A stretch of DNA of 64,000 nt from Ancylostoma caninum (Eukaryota > Nematoda > Chromadorea > Rhabditida > Ancylostomatidae): assembly GCA_037903475.1 (NCBI GenBank), contig JBAJFG010000276.1:387501-451500 (forward strand), given 5' to 3'. Shown here in pieces: positions 54,701 through 57,499 of the stretch. Every line of letters starts with the position of its first letter. Position 1 is the stretch's first letter. Below the pieces are notes generated by a model. It saw nothing but the letters and a program-made list of their open reading frames with translations. It did not search any database and was not told the DNA's origin. A program made the translations under genes and the position numbers.

Positions 54701-57499
54701 ACGAGGATATCCACGTTCCTATATCTAGCCCAACTAGCAAAGTACTGCATCGTGATCATGTAGTGAAGATGTTTGTGCACAGAAAGTGTAACTTTCGTTT
54801 GACTTGTTTCCACTCAGTGTACGAGAAGTCTGACACTCTTTCGCTTTTAGAAATCCTCATCCATTACATCGTTTTGATGCAATAGTAAGAGAGCTTTTTT
54901 GAGACATCGCTAGTAAAACTGTTTGTTTGGAAGTATCATGCCTCTTTTGTTGAGTGAAGACTATCAAATAGCCAGGTTATGAGGCCATGCAGTTGATAAG
55001 AAAGCCACAGCTCACCGGTGAGCCGCCTTCTCCTACGCGACCGAAAAAGCATAGGGGATTGTTCATCCGGGCTAGGATTCGTGAACGCATATTGAAGCAA
55101 AACCTCGCATACCTTCTTTCACTTCCTAGTTTCCGTATCATTGTACACTATACGATAACCAGCCACGCTAACTATCATTTGTTTGCTTGGTTGTTGTTTC
55201 TTGAGTCTCAACCCAGTTGCATAATAGTTGCATATATGGCATGCAGATTTTGCAGTCGAAGAAAATACGATAATCCTGGGGTAAAATAGAAAGTATTCCA
55301 AAAGTGCCTGTTGAAAACCACAACTTTTCTTCATCTTTTTGTCGAATTACGGAATTATTCCATGAATTATCCTTTCTAACAGAGCGGATTTCTCCTTTTC
55401 CTTTTTCCTGCGGTCCATCATTGCACTACTCTTACATTTTCGCAGAAATGGAGGTATTTCTTGGCAGGAGCCGTCATAGGCCGGGAAAACTGGTACTCTA
55501 ATGGAATTGGGTCCGGTGAATGAATTGACTGTAAAGCTGTGAAAGTGAATAAAACTGTTTCGGTGGCTTATTATCCCGTCGCTTCCAAGAGGATTCAACA
55601 GCTCATATTGTCCCTATCTTTATCAAATACAAAGTGTTGCCTTTTTTTCGAAGTAGTCGCATTTTGCAGATGAGGTTGATGGTCGGTCTGGGTCAGTCCA
55701 TGATCTTTTGCGTTTGAATTTAAAGGATTGCCTTCCCATTCTACAGTCAGTACAAATTGGATGCAGCCAGACCTCCATCCCTTTCATTTCCTCTGTGCGC
55801 TTCAGATTCTCTCTTTTTGACTCGAAAATTGGTATTTCCAAAGCGAAAAATAAGAAATCCTCAGTTTCTTAGTTGTTCTTGTGTAATTTTGAAGCTAATT
55901 GACAGCTCGACAAATCACGGGTCCACACTGTCACAAGGTTGCGCCGGCGCCCAGAAATGGGGGGACGGGTCCAACGCTGTGGTAAAGCCCCGCCGGCGCC
56001 CAAAAGTGGGAGAGACGTGTCCACCACTGTGATAAGGGTGCGCCGGCGCGCAGAAGTGGGGGAGACGGGTCTACCACTGTGATAAGGGTGCGCCGGCGTC
56101 GAAAAGTGGGAGAGACGGGTCCACCACTATGATAAGGGTACGCCGGCGCCCAAAGGTGGGGAAACGCATGACGGTCCAGCGTTGTGATAAGGGCGCCCGC
56201 GTCCATAAAAGGAAGTTCTTTACGGCCTAGGTAAATTTTTTCATGAATGGTGCCCTGGCACCCGTTCCGGCTATTACTTCTACCTATGTGACCTAGATGC
56301 ACGTTATTCCAATCCGTATTCCCTCCTCATTCCAGTCCATTTGCATCTGAATTGACCACACCCTTCACTCTGTTTTTATACATGGGCAGACCCTTATCCC
56401 TTGAGTTACCACAACAACCTGCTAAAGATAGATTATTTCAAAAGAGCATTTTCACTGAATCGGCTAAGTCCAATTAACGACGGCCATTAGGGCCAATTAA
56501 AAGAAATTACTTCTCCCACGTGGAGGAGGGCTACCGCTCACGCGATCGAGAGCTTTCCAAAAGTCGATGGACTTACTCGGGGGGATACAGGATCTACTAA
56601 ATCTGTCCACCTTTTTTTCTGCATTGTATGCGGATTATGCGAGCGAAGCGATCATCAGTAGAAGTCTGGAAGTCCGGCGTTAGCCGGACTGCCAGACTGG
56701 TACCAAATATACTGGAACTCAACAGAGTATATGTGTAGCGCTATTACTTGCTAAATTTGACATTTCATAGTTGTTCATCTGGTATTGGTTGCAGTAGAGG
56801 TGTTCAAATACAGTGGAACGGGTAATTGACAAACACTGGAAGATAACAAGGTAGAGAAGTTTCTAACAAGAGGAGGTGGTGGTGATCGGAAGAAATCTAA
56901 ACATAACGTAAGAGCTTTCAAAGTAGTATTGCACGAATGGGAACTATGGTGGTGAAGTAGTGCGATAGGAAGCTAGCGGAAACGGGGACTGTCACGTAAG
57001 AACGGTTCCGTAGCCGTAACAGGAAGTTCGTTTACGTAAGTTCAAGTGAGGGAACAGCTTCTTCTTCCCAGATATGTTCTCAGAGTTTTTCGTGAAACGA
57101 ATAACGACGAGTTTGAGGAATGGATTGATTTTCAGGTATGGCTCAGTTGGTATCAGATTGTGCAACATTATGCGAAATCCAGAAAGAATTCGGAATGACT
57201 GGTGTTTTCAAGGTCGATGTTCTAAGAAATTGGCTGATGAAGCACAACACAACTGAGTTCCTTTACAAGCAGGTCTGATTTGCTGTAAAGCGACTCGTTC
57301 GTAACTAGGTATATCTCTCTCTCTTGCAGGCACTGGATAACTTCACTCGATCATGTGCAGGGTGGTGTGTTGCAACGTATGTGCTGGGCATAGGTGATCG
57401 TCACAATGACAATATCCTTGTGACAACTGCTGGCCATGTTTTCCACATTGATTTCGGCAAATACATGGGTGACTGGCAGACTGCTGCTGGTTTTAGGAG
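4586..57499 (+). CDS. piki-1: Class II phosphoinositide 3-kinase, partial, about 19 exons
   Basis: Gene-level entry; exons follow. The product would phosphorylate the 3-hydroxyl of phosphatidylinositol or PI4P on endosomal and phagosomal membranes. Visible domain order is Ras-binding-like (4586-5146), linker (5230-8584), C2 (8640-26049), helical PIK (26120-28170), kinase N-lobe (30281-54419) and C-lobe start (57136-57499). The kinase shows [18 protein letters not shown], the catalytic loop GIGDRHNDN and HIDFGKYMG. The stretch [16 protein letters not shown] and the [21 protein letters not shown] segment resemble class II C2-alpha/beta kinases more than class I p110 (from family knowledge, not an alignment), so piki-1 is preferred over age-1. 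Exons join in phase almost throughout. The start codon, N-terminal exons and the C-lobe after DFG lie outside the window. No frame break was seen, so the gene looks functional despite introns of 16.5 and 23.7 kb. Confidence 0.85.
5048..5146 (+). CDS. piki-1: PI3K exon B: Ras-binding-like domain, second half
   Basis: Thirty-three codons between a TTTTCAG acceptor and a GTACGT donor, phase 0 at both ends. It encodes [17 protein letters not shown], then [15 protein letters not shown]. This matches the end of PI3K Ras-binding domains, where a G-x-[DE]-E-x-L turn precedes a conserved strand. Confidence 0.8.
5230..5294 (+). CDS. piki-1: PI3K exon C: linker
   Basis: Starts after GTTCAG (an alternative in-phase acceptor at 5217 adds four residues). 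It encodes [20 protein letters not shown] and ends phase 2 at the GTACAT donor at 5295. The following intron would be exactly 40 bp. A later donor at 5316 would leave a 19-bp intron, too short to splice. Confidence 0.6.
5335..5468 (+). CDS. piki-1: PI3K exon D: helical linker after the Ras-binding domain
   Basis: Follows TGTCAG and ends at a strong GTGAGT donor, phase 1. It encodes [18 protein letters not shown], then [20 protein letters not shown]. It resembles the class II segment in which a helix before a V-E-[LV]-A strand follows the Ras-binding domain. The downstream intron (5469-8155) contains the BEL-like LTR element. Confidence 0.7.
5671..5962 (+). repeat. 5' LTR of the BEL-like element
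   Basis: 292 bp with TG...CA ends. It contains an AATAAA at about 5860. The segment TTTATGGTGCATCGGCC just downstream could be part of a primer-binding site, but I could not assign a tRNA. Confidence 0.8.
6324..7592 (+). CDS. Gag-like coiled-coil protein of the BEL-like element
   Basis: A 422-residue ORF that starts about 360 bp after the 5' LTR and ends inside the 3' LTR. Residues 35-135 are rich in Glu, Lys and Leu in heptad-like spacing (for example [18 protein letters not shown]), predicting a coiled coil like the N-terminal Gag region of nematode BEL elements. Residues 150-230 are Ser/Asn-rich and low complexity. The last 50 residues include a hydrophobic stretch read through the LTR edge. 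No zinc knuckle and no DTG/DSG protease motif are present, consistent with an internal deletion. Family assignment rests on the LTRs. Confidence 0.6.
   Translation: MSLYSHKIAISYSSAALAILLEKYEPYGEKITYPGNEVERYNERVKNLRSLKSCVSEFKEGINLLQSEVDNVEGLYSRQESRIERSRILLEIKELEAETDFYQKISDAERFLWTLEEQMTDAKLHLVRINCKKLLDSRISETLPVKDIRASGSVPVSDDNRSHASWNQQNESFSKSINTSDSRTVEKSSPKKADSRLPISIDNQRSAAHDSTNESRTNNNGMVITISAPLNECEITPEGNGEVILTITPKVPMAKARYEPRDHMEENECGNITNEEFAIMWRGATVAHKHSAHIRAKIAPEKTVKYFLKKDHLVAKILPTTMIPSALRCPFIFLPPTPSNLHDCHFAPTRLEDFMDWTIWTCSNERLPEEKVVTRTNYVCTRIIFLLLYDDVFIFAFFFVVSLCFVAPECAGIDGTLLRSSP
7551..7844 (+). repeat. 3' LTR of the BEL-like element
   Basis: 294 bp, diverged from the 5' copy by substitutions and small indels, so the insertion is not recent. 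It is followed immediately by the GTTGC duplication. Confidence 0.8.
8156..8274 (+). CDS. piki-1: PI3K exon E: linker helix
   Basis: Begins after a T-tract acceptor (TTTTTAAG), which joins exon D in phase 1, and ends phase 0 at GTAAGT. It encodes [19 protein letters not shown], then [15 protein letters not shown]. The [13 protein letters not shown] helix resembles the class II V-x-x-x-V-[RK]-x-[IL]-C-x-x-[LM] linker helix. A second open frame across the same bases joins neither neighbour in phase. Confidence 0.65.
8490..8584 (+). CDS. piki-1: PI3K exon F: linker to C2
   Basis: TTTTTAG acceptor, phase 0 start, phase 2 end at GTAAGA. It encodes [20 protein letters not shown]. It joins both neighbours in phase, and VHNLVEDW resembles the segment just before the class II C2 domain. 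Confidence 0.65.
8640..8849 (+). CDS. piki-1: PI3K exon G: first half of C2 domain
   Basis: TTTTAG acceptor. It encodes [20 protein letters not shown], a central strand set, then [16 protein letters not shown], which fits the I-x-I-x-D-L-P-x-x-x-x-L-x-L-x-[VF] pattern of PI3K C2 domains. A good GTGAGT donor at 8770 would delete that strand, so I read through it to a GTGAAG donor at 8850. The exon end is therefore less certain than its start. Confidence 0.65.
8850..9840. other. Intron sequence, no gene recognised
   Basis: Only short ORFs, the longest at 9312-9668 (118 residues) with no recognisable domain. Start of the 16.5 kb intron. Confidence 0.5.
9840..10085. repeat. Repeated CTCTATATAA...AAAGCGC element ends
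   Basis: CTCTATATAATAAAGCGC followed by a C-tract at about 9851 recurs as CTCTATATAAAGCGC plus a longer C-tract at about 10054. The roughly 200 bp between looks like part of a dispersed repeat, possibly a Helitron-type end, but no 3' hairpin plus CTRR could be shown. Confidence 0.3.
10681..11008. repeat. Minisatellite, about four diverged units
   Basis: The core CTCGGGGTCCTTTTTTTCAG followed by an AGTTTACCTAGCCCGGAGG block occurs at about 10713, 10800, 10851 and 10940. GC-rich palindromes of the CGCCGCGAAGCGGCG type link the units, giving hairpin potential. Unequal spacing (about 50 to 90 bp) indicates partial deletions. Confidence 0.75.
11011..11749. other. Intron sequence, no gene recognised
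   Basis: A/T-rich; short ORFs only. Confidence 0.45.
11750..12330. repeat. Diverged dispersed repeat, copy 1 (interrupted)
   Basis: Shares ordered blocks with 26900-27230: GCGTT(C)CGTGGAAATC, ATGTCTACTATGCGAGAACC, then CACTACCCGACTCTGTTCTT and GAGTTGAGCTCCCGCTATAA. About 260 bp of purine-rich sequence (11975-12240) is inserted only here. Family unknown. Confidence 0.5.
12605..12640 (+). repeat. CCCGGCTTCGCTCGGG hairpin-end motif, copy 2
   Basis: TACCCGGCTTCGCTCGGGTG then TTTTACC. It abuts the 3' untranslated region of the LINE at 12850-14560. Confidence 0.6.
12650..14560 (-). mobile_element. 5'-truncated non-LTR retrotransposon (CR1/Jockey-like)
   Basis: Only the 3' part of a LINE is present, reading on the minus strand: reverse transcriptase, C-terminal region and a 3' untranslated region that carries CAATAAA near 12715. 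No endonuclease or ORF1 remains, as expected for truncated insertion. Confidence 0.8.
12850..14476 (-). pseudogene. Reverse transcriptase pseudogene of the truncated LINE
   Basis: Two overlapping minus-strand ORFs (13658-14476 and 12850-13839) carry successive halves of one protein. The first has [34 protein letters not shown] and [15 protein letters not shown]; the second has AFADDLKIY and [17 protein letters not shown]. Both catalytic blocks survive but lie in different frames, so a frameshift near 13680-13730 breaks the gene. The C-terminal region matches LINEs of the CR1/Jockey group. Confidence 0.85.
14561..15062. other. Intron sequence between two elements
   Basis: No supported gene. 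A short direct repeat (TTGTTCTTGGACTC / TTGTTCTTGGATGC) lies at the LINE 5' truncation point. Confidence 0.4.
15063..16050. mobile_element. Foldback element with about 270-bp inverted arms
   Basis: 15085-15350 recurs as reverse complement at 15800-16045, including GCGGGCGGTGTGGCGGGCAT versus ATGCCCGCCACGCCGCCCGC. The centre (15350-15800) is A/T-rich and non-coding. ORFs in the arms are low-complexity Ala/Arg-rich shadows of the GC-rich repeat. Confidence 0.7.
16310..16860 (+). pseudogene. Possible ADAM-type prodomain fragments in scrambled order
   Basis: At about 16316 a TTTTTGCAG acceptor-like site precedes an open frame with [20 protein letters not shown]. At about 16737 a TTGGCAG site precedes [12 protein letters not shown] and a GTAATC donor-like site. 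Metalloprotease (M12B/ADAM) prodomains have C-x-Y-x-G...S-x-C-x-G-L-R-G in the opposite order. So this could be captured, rearranged gene fragments. Similarity is by eye only and may be chance. Confidence 0.3.
17458..17920. mobile_element. TTAA-flanked foldback element, copy A
   Basis: 463 bp between TTAA (17454-17457) and TTAA (17921-17924). Ends AGGCAGCAGGAGCTGAA and TTCAGCTCCTGCTGCCT; the arms are almost the whole element. Near-identical to copy B at 32315-32778. ORFs inside are symmetric repeat shadows. Confidence 0.85.
17925..18496. other. Intron sequence, no gene recognised
   Basis: Short ORFs only; ends at the 3' tail of the CR1-like LINE. Confidence 0.45.
19010..21494 (-). pseudogene. 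LINE ORF2, C-terminal endonuclease plus reverse transcriptase
   Basis: A long minus-strand frame. The endonuclease half shows [18 protein letters not shown] and ASSDHSIV. Reverse transcriptase shows [47 protein letters not shown] and [11 protein letters not shown], all intact. The C-terminal [19 protein letters not shown] region is typical of CR1-like elements. Only the mariner insertion upstream separates it from the N-terminal endonuclease, so the enzyme itself shows little decay. Confidence 0.9.
21495..22768. mobile_element. Full-length mariner element nested in the LINE
   Basis: 1274 bp with inverted ends TTAGGTTGGTGCAAAAATAA and its complement, flanked by TA (21493-21494 and 22769-22770). 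The TIR is like those of the cecropia/mellifera-type mariners, and the length fits. I could not find an intact transposase of about 345 residues: the longest ORFs are 146 (22156-22596, plus) and 151 (22198-22653, minus). It is probably decayed or strongly diverged. Confidence 0.85.
22771..23126 (-). pseudogene. LINE ORF2, N-terminal endonuclease part
   Basis: Shows [20 protein letters not shown] (active-site Asn segment), [10 protein letters not shown] (QE motif) and [18 protein letters not shown]. This is the start of an apurinic-type endonuclease. The frame stops at the mariner edge and resumes at 21494. Confidence 0.85.
23162..24028 (-). CDS. LINE ORF1 protein, RRM-like
   Basis: About 289 residues starting [20 protein letters not shown]. 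Residues 20-90 look helical, possibly a trimerising coiled coil. [11 protein letters not shown] opens an RRM-like fold, continuing with [20 protein letters not shown] and [20 protein letters not shown], features of ORF1 proteins of CR1/L2-type elements that bind RNA. The frame is uninterrupted. A longer reading extends upstream into the (AT)n tract and is not credible. Confidence 0.75.
   Translation of the reverse strand: MSGRQLNASSIRTAEDLEEKTDELLKLNEAERYLMLISILTQVLPRRNATYAEKAAMKGGIAAVETIGRDQQRKNERTFDDVERQRSVVIAGLPEPAADLRGQDRMSFEWSNIWELFEELDVNFSPVSLFRLGIPNGSKPRLLKVVFPTSACQQTLLRCARKLRSSMKFTNVFIRPSLTREERKLGYALRQQRRHLVETQGGKYRVDRNSLFDLNTKTRIPLDNTFYPVTHQKIRDRANISSRETVLNLAHTSRDASSKSVMAKGSYDRASRGRLPFSSTASTQTCLN
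24061..24088. repeat. (AT)n microsatellite, first block
   Basis: A run of AT dinucleotides directly 5' of the first MITE copy. Further blocks lie at 24352-24399 and 24671-24761. Confidence 0.9.
24089..24351. mobile_element. MITE with CAGTGGCGGACGCAG ends, copy 1
   Basis: Starts CAGTGGCGGACGCAG and ends CTGCGTCCGCCACTG; the interior is A/T-rich and non-coding. Flanks are (AT)n, so an 8-bp duplication cannot be distinguished from the microsatellite. The ends are hAT-like. Confidence 0.75.
24400..24670. mobile_element. MITE with CAGTGGCGGACGCAG ends, copy 2
   Basis: Nearly identical to copy 1 and in the same orientation, separated by about 48 bp of (AT)n. Either two insertions into a microsatellite or a tandem duplication of element plus repeat. 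Confidence 0.75.
24671..24761. repeat. (AT)n / (GTATAT)n microsatellite
   Basis: About 90 bp of alternating purine-pyrimidine sequence. Confidence 0.9.
25324..25542 (+). CDS. piki-1: PI3K exon H region: middle of C2 domain (boundaries and frame unresolved)
   Basis: Two in-register readings exist. From a TTAG acceptor at 25324 or 25334, the frame encodes [18 protein letters not shown], which resembles the C2 strand pair ending in [AI]-W-x-N. From an AACAG acceptor at 25430, another frame encodes [16 protein letters not shown] and ends at 25497 in the phase required by the next exon. I cannot choose; a transcript would. Confidence 0.4.
25876..26049 (+). CDS. piki-1: PI3K exon I: end of C2 domain
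   Basis: Long T-tract plus CAG acceptor. It encodes [16 protein letters not shown], then [20 protein letters not shown]. The G-x-x-x-[FL]-x-L strand and the final L-x-[IF]-x-x-P...[VI]-x-[FY]-P-D match the last strands of PI3K C2 domains. It ends phase 2 at GTATTC. Confidence 0.8.
26120..26200 (+). CDS. piki-1: PI3K exon J: C2-helical linker
   Basis: ATTGCAG acceptor, GTGAGT donor, phase 2 at both ends. It encodes [20 protein letters not shown]. It sits where class I and II enzymes have the acidic segment entering the PIK domain. Confidence 0.7.
26900..27230. repeat. Diverged dispersed repeat, copy 2
   Basis: Uninterrupted relative of 11750-12330, in the same orientation, in the intron before exon K. 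Shared blocks include GCGTTCTGTGGAAATC and ATGTCTACCATGCGAGAACC. Confidence 0.5.
27467..27542 (+). CDS. piki-1: PI3K exon K: start of helical (PIK) domain
   Basis: ATTTAG acceptor. It encodes [20 protein letters not shown], the conserved L-x-x-x-[ED]-[KQ]-x-x-[LF]-W-x-x-R-x-x-x...P start of PI3K accessory domains. Ends phase 0 at GTTAGT. Confidence 0.9.
27609..27721 (+). CDS. piki-1: PI3K exon L: helical domain
   Basis: CTAAAG acceptor. It encodes [20 protein letters not shown], matching the family L-x-x-W-x-[PA]-[LI]-x-P-x-x-A-[ML]-x-L-L motif. Ends phase 2 at GTTGGT. Confidence 0.9.
27808..27996 (+). CDS. piki-1: PI3K exon M: helical domain
   Basis: TTGTAG acceptor. It encodes [14 protein letters not shown], then [20 protein letters not shown]. 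These are the family signatures [YF]-x-D-x-x-V-R-x-x-A-[VI]-x-W/C and L-x-Q-[LF]-V-[QE]-A-L-[KR]-[FY]-E. Ends phase 2 at GTTAGC. Confidence 0.92.
28066..28170 (+). CDS. piki-1: PI3K exon N: end of helical domain
   Basis: TTGTAG acceptor. The codon split with the previous exon gives the W of EIYW, the conserved F/Y-W. It encodes [20 protein letters not shown], then [11 protein letters not shown], and ends phase 2 at GTCAGG. Confidence 0.85.
28426..29769. mobile_element. TTAA-flanked TIR element, copy E, carrying a nested hAT-like insertion
   Basis: Flanked by TTAA (28422-28425 and 29770-29773). Terminal inverted repeats begin AAGCAGTGTCCAGGCAAAA on the left and end GGACACTACC on the right. 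The interior is homologous, in inverse orientation, to copy D at 49762-50659. The right end is interrupted by a 418-bp element at 29337-29754. No transposase ORF is present. The TTAA duplication suggests a piggyBac-like mechanism; the TIR sequence itself is not a classic piggyBac one. Confidence 0.75.
29337..29754. mobile_element. Small hAT-like element nested in the TTAA element
   Basis: An 8-bp direct repeat, GCCTGGAC, lies at 29329-29336 and 29755-29762, and only one copy is expected in the host element. The element ends are imperfect inverted repeats built around CTTAGTTACCCG (left) and CGGGTAACTAAG (right). An 8-bp duplication with a CAGGG-like start is typical of the hAT superfamily. 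Confidence 0.7.
29883..30485 (+). repeat. About 80-bp direct duplication flanking exon O
   Basis: GCAACATTTCTTCCAAATCG and the following 60 bp occur at about 29897-29960 and again at 30421-30483, on either side of the exon at 30281-30368. Confidence 0.7.
30281..30368 (+). CDS. piki-1: PI3K exon O: helical-kinase connector
   Basis: GTTGTAG acceptor. It encodes [20 protein letters not shown], then RREDSDQTR, the amphipathic connector between PIK and kinase domains (class II: L-R-E-E-L-x-K-Q-x-K-L). Joins exon N in phase. Ends phase 0 at GTGTGT, and the next exon is 23.7 kb away. Confidence 0.85.
30369..32310. other. Intron sequence, no gene recognised
   Basis: Start of the 23.7 kb intron. Contains C-tracts near 30817 and a B-box-like GGTTCGATCC at about 31132, but no supported gene. 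Confidence 0.5.
32315..32778. mobile_element. TTAA-flanked foldback element, copy B
   Basis: 464 bp between TTAA (32311-32314) and TTAA (32779-32782). Same family and length as copy A, which makes the boundaries firm. Confidence 0.85.
32862..33480. repeat. Minisatellite, about 60-bp unit, roughly ten copies
   Basis: Units carry GGCCACGGCAGACCCATTCT, CATCCGTGG, CC(T/A)TATCCTG(A/G)CGTTTT and CCCACTA. Unit divergence is moderate. ORFs through it are repeat artefacts. Confidence 0.85.
33752..33810 (+). CDS. Possible first exon in an inverted-repeat element
   Basis: ATG-started frame [19 protein letters not shown] followed by CAG/GTAAGT at 33810. The donor segment and an acceptor-like AATGCAG/GT at about 33952 recur, inverted and diverged, at about 34830 and 34690. 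No recognised domain. Confidence 0.25.
33795..34855. repeat. Inverted repeat, about 1.06 kb, diverged arms
   Basis: ACGAATCAGGTAAGTTTTCG (33803) corresponds to the reverse complement of sequence near 34830. GGGCCACTTCGATTATGGTG (about 34015) corresponds to GTAATCGAAGTGGGCTCC (about 34605), and TGGACCCAGAAGA to CTTTGGGTCCAG. Arms of about 270 bp with indels; the centre is non-coding. Confidence 0.6.
34860..35700. other. Intron sequence left of the Gypsy element
   Basis: No supported gene; short ORFs only. Confidence 0.45.
35705..36078 (-). repeat. Gypsy 3' LTR
   Basis: 374 bp, minus-strand start TGTAGACGAG directly after a purine-rich tract (AGGGGGGAGCA), end CCGACT. Almost identical to the 5' LTR apart from the 245-bp insertion there, so the provirus is fairly young relative to its many insertions. 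Confidence 0.9.
36074..37241 (-). pseudogene. Extra ORF between Gypsy integrase and 3' LTR, unknown function
   Basis: Minus strand, about 330 residues (37241 to about 36405) continuing after a frameshift into 36409-36074. It shows [40 protein letters not shown] and [19 protein letters not shown]. The alternating hydrophobic strands ([20 protein letters not shown]) spaced by helices suggest an alpha/beta fold, possibly an SGNH/GDSL-like hydrolase. No signal peptide or membrane segment is seen, so it is not an env. The C-terminal half is charged and probably disordered. Confidence 0.55.
37255..37764 (-). pseudogene. Gypsy integrase C-terminal part
   Basis: Shows [18 protein letters not shown], then [14 protein letters not shown], the GPY/F module of Ty3/Gypsy integrases. 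It is the continuation of 42066-43283, from which the two elements at 37773-42057 separate it. Confidence 0.85.
37773..40043. mobile_element. hAT-like element A with ATTCGAA subterminal arrays
   Basis: 2271 bp. Ends TAGAGTTTTACATTCG and CGATTCGGTCAAAACTCTA are inverted repeats, flanked by the exact 8-bp repeat ATACCCAG (37765-37772 and 40044-40051). Both ends consist of arrays of ATTCGAA / TTTTCGAATATTCGAA (37783-37995 and 39788-40030). No transposase ORF. It contains TTAA element C. Confidence 0.8.
38210..38954. mobile_element. TTAA-flanked TIR element, copy C
   Basis: 745 bp between TTAA (38206-38209) and TTAA (38955-38958). TIRs AGGCAGCACCCACGGAAA and TTTCCGTGGGTGCTGCCT. The interior shares nothing obvious with the other TTAA copies; only the outer AGGCAG is common. 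Confidence 0.8.
40052..42057. mobile_element. hAT-like element B with ATTCGAA subterminal arrays
   Basis: 2006 bp directly abutting element A, sharing its ATACCCAG on the left and ATACCCTG (42058-42065) on the right. Ends TATACATTGGAATATTCG and CGATTCGGTCATATGTATA. ATTCGAA/TTATTCGAAT arrays at 40060-40335 and 41815-42045. The centre has a near-perfect hairpin at 41379-41460. No transposase. Confidence 0.75.
42066..43283 (-). pseudogene. Gypsy RNase H (end) and integrase
   Basis: Minus-strand frame. RNase H end: [20 protein letters not shown], then [18 protein letters not shown] and [11 protein letters not shown]. Integrase: zinc-binding HLNSKKL...CSECF, then the catalytic triad in [18 protein letters not shown] and [12 protein letters not shown]. 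All three acidic residues are present. The frame is cut at both ends by later insertions. Confidence 0.9.
43292..44716. mobile_element. 1.4 kb TIR element with 8-bp target duplication in the RNase H region
   Basis: Inverted ends CATAGGTGCGATA and TATCGCACCTATG, flanked by CCGGGTGC (43284-43291 and 44717-44724). Subterminal copies of AAAGTGAAG(A/G)GGGT lie near both ends (about 43327 and 44680). No ORF above about 120 residues. The 8-bp duplication points to hAT or a similar superfamily. Confidence 0.8.
44725..45700 (-). pseudogene. Gypsy reverse transcriptase and start of RNase H
   Basis: Shows [66 protein letters not shown] and [16 protein letters not shown]. The polymerase box reads YIDG (45237-45248) where Ty3/Gypsy enzymes have Y-[IV]-D-D, so the second metal-binding Asp is lost. 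A frameshift near 45690-45710 separates it from the upstream linker. Confidence 0.9.
45700..47619 (-). pseudogene. Gypsy gag (C-terminal) and protease
   Basis: The main frame (47332-45824) has a capsid-like part with [17 protein letters not shown] and [14 protein letters not shown], one CCHC knuckle ([14 protein letters not shown], about 46690-46735), then a retropepsin with [15 protein letters not shown] (about 46490-46520). The RT-proximal linker lies in another frame (46056-45577). Frameshifts near 47400, 46060 and 45700 break the gene. Confidence 0.85.
47628..49345. mobile_element. hAT-like element in gag with TTTACGA arrays and GTAT microsatellites
   Basis: 1718 bp. Ends CAGGGATGTATC and ACACACATCCCTG, with near-identical 8-bp flanks CTTCCGAT (47620-47627) and CTGCCGAT (49346-49353). 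It contains (GTATGTAT)n tracts at 47750-48180 and arrays of TTTACGATTTACG at about 48195-48275 and 49275-49320. No transposase. Confidence 0.7.
49346..49757 (-). pseudogene. Gypsy gag, middle segment
   Basis: Minus-strand reading shows a coiled-coil-like stretch ([20 protein letters not shown]) with at least one internal stop. It lies between the hAT-like element and the TTAA element, both of which interrupt gag. Confidence 0.6.
49762..50659. mobile_element. TTAA-flanked TIR element, copy D, inserted in gag
   Basis: 898 bp between TTAA (49758-49761) and TTAA (50660-50663). TIRs AGGCAGTGTCCAGGCAAAA and TTTTGCCGGGACACTGCCT. Removing the element and one TTAA restores continuity of the gag reading frame, which independently supports TTAA as the target duplication. 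Confidence 0.85.
50660..50991 (-). pseudogene. Gypsy gag, N-terminal segment
   Basis: Minus-strand ATG at 50991 begins [20 protein letters not shown], a hydrophilic N-terminus, then [20 protein letters not shown] before a stop near 50820, after which the reading resumes in another frame. It is the first ATG after the 5' LTR with coding character. Confidence 0.55.
50992..51715 (-). other. Gypsy 5' leader with degenerate repeats and primer-binding site
   Basis: About 720 bp between LTR and gag. The minus-strand sequence immediately after the LTR is TGGGGGCCGAACCAAAGATT, in primer-binding-site position (tRNA not assigned). Four degenerate copies of GG(C/T)CACT(A/G)GCGCACC lie near 51231, 51340, 51424 and 51625. 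Confidence 0.6.
51716..52334 (-). repeat. Gypsy 5' LTR with a 245-bp TA-flanked insertion
   Basis: Same sequence as the 3' LTR except for an insertion at about 51757-52003. The insert has imperfect inverted ends (CTGTCTGTTCCAAAAAT and ATTTGTGAAAAAGACAG) between TA dinucleotides, as in Tc1/mariner-type MITEs. It starts with a 35-bp tandem duplication (ATGTCTGTTCCAAAAATCAG block). Confidence 0.8.
52335..53725 (+). mobile_element. 5'-truncated LINE fragment (CR1/Jockey-like)
   Basis: Plus-strand 3' half of a LINE ending in AAATAAATAAATAAAT (about 53705-53725). Its left edge is the Gypsy ATTA duplication, so the provirus inserted into it or at its end. A matching upstream part is not recognisable left of 35705. 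Confidence 0.8.
52340..53616 (+). pseudogene. Reverse transcriptase pseudogene of the LINE fragment
   Basis: Frame 52340-53365 has [60 protein letters not shown] and [12 protein letters not shown]; the next frame (53362-53616) carries the C-terminus ([20 protein letters not shown]). A frameshift at about 53362 breaks it. Related to, but not the same as, the LINE at 12650-14560 ([17 protein letters not shown] versus [17 protein letters not shown]). Confidence 0.85.
54041..54232 (+). CDS. piki-1: PI3K exon P: kinase N-lobe
   Basis: CTTGCAG acceptor, 64 codons, phase 0 at both ends. It encodes [20 protein letters not shown], then [14 protein letters not shown] and STYSIIHK. The final Lys sits where PI3Ks carry the ATP-phosphate (wortmannin-reactive) lysine, directly before the GDD motif. 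Confidence 0.9.
54290..54419 (+). CDS. piki-1: PI3K exon Q: kinase N-lobe to hinge
   Basis: ATTTTAG acceptor. It encodes [20 protein letters not shown], then [20 protein letters not shown] and YRK. The donor must be GTGATT at 54420 rather than GTATAG 12 bp earlier, because only the former restores the frame of exon R with the expected hinge length. Confidence 0.92.
54420..55915. other. Intron between exons Q and R, first part
   Basis: No supported gene. A tRNA-like remnant lies at 54490-54556 (GTTGGC and GCCAAC ends pair), but the T-arm does not. Confidence 0.4.
55918..56215. repeat. Minisatellite, about 50-bp unit, five copies
   Basis: Units contain CGCCGGCGCCCA(A/G)AAGTGG, GAGACGGGTCCACCACTGTG and ATAAGGG. 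GC-rich, with CGCCGGCG palindromes at about 55943, 55991, 56041, 56090 and 56141. Confidence 0.9.
56216..57135. other. Intron sequence before exon R
   Basis: No gene recognised. A short stem (AGTCCGGCGTTAGCCGGACT) lies at about 56670. Confidence 0.45.
57136..57272 (+). CDS. piki-1: PI3K exon R: kinase C-lobe
   Basis: TTTCAG acceptor, phase 1 entry. It encodes [20 protein letters not shown], then [17 protein letters not shown]. The G-[MI]-x-x-x-V-x-x-[SA]-x-T-[LI]-x-x-I-Q and T-G-x-[FL]-[KQ]...W-L pattern is that of class II kinases. Ends phase 0 at GTCTGA. Confidence 0.92.
57330..57499 (+). CDS. piki-1: PI3K exon S: catalytic loop and DFG
   Basis: TCTTGCAG acceptor. It encodes [20 protein letters not shown], then [20 protein letters not shown]. 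Asp and His of DRH and Asp of DFG are intact, so the kinase should be active. It ends phase 2 at GTAAGA just before the expected R-D-R-x-P-F activation loop, which is not in the window. Confidence 0.95.
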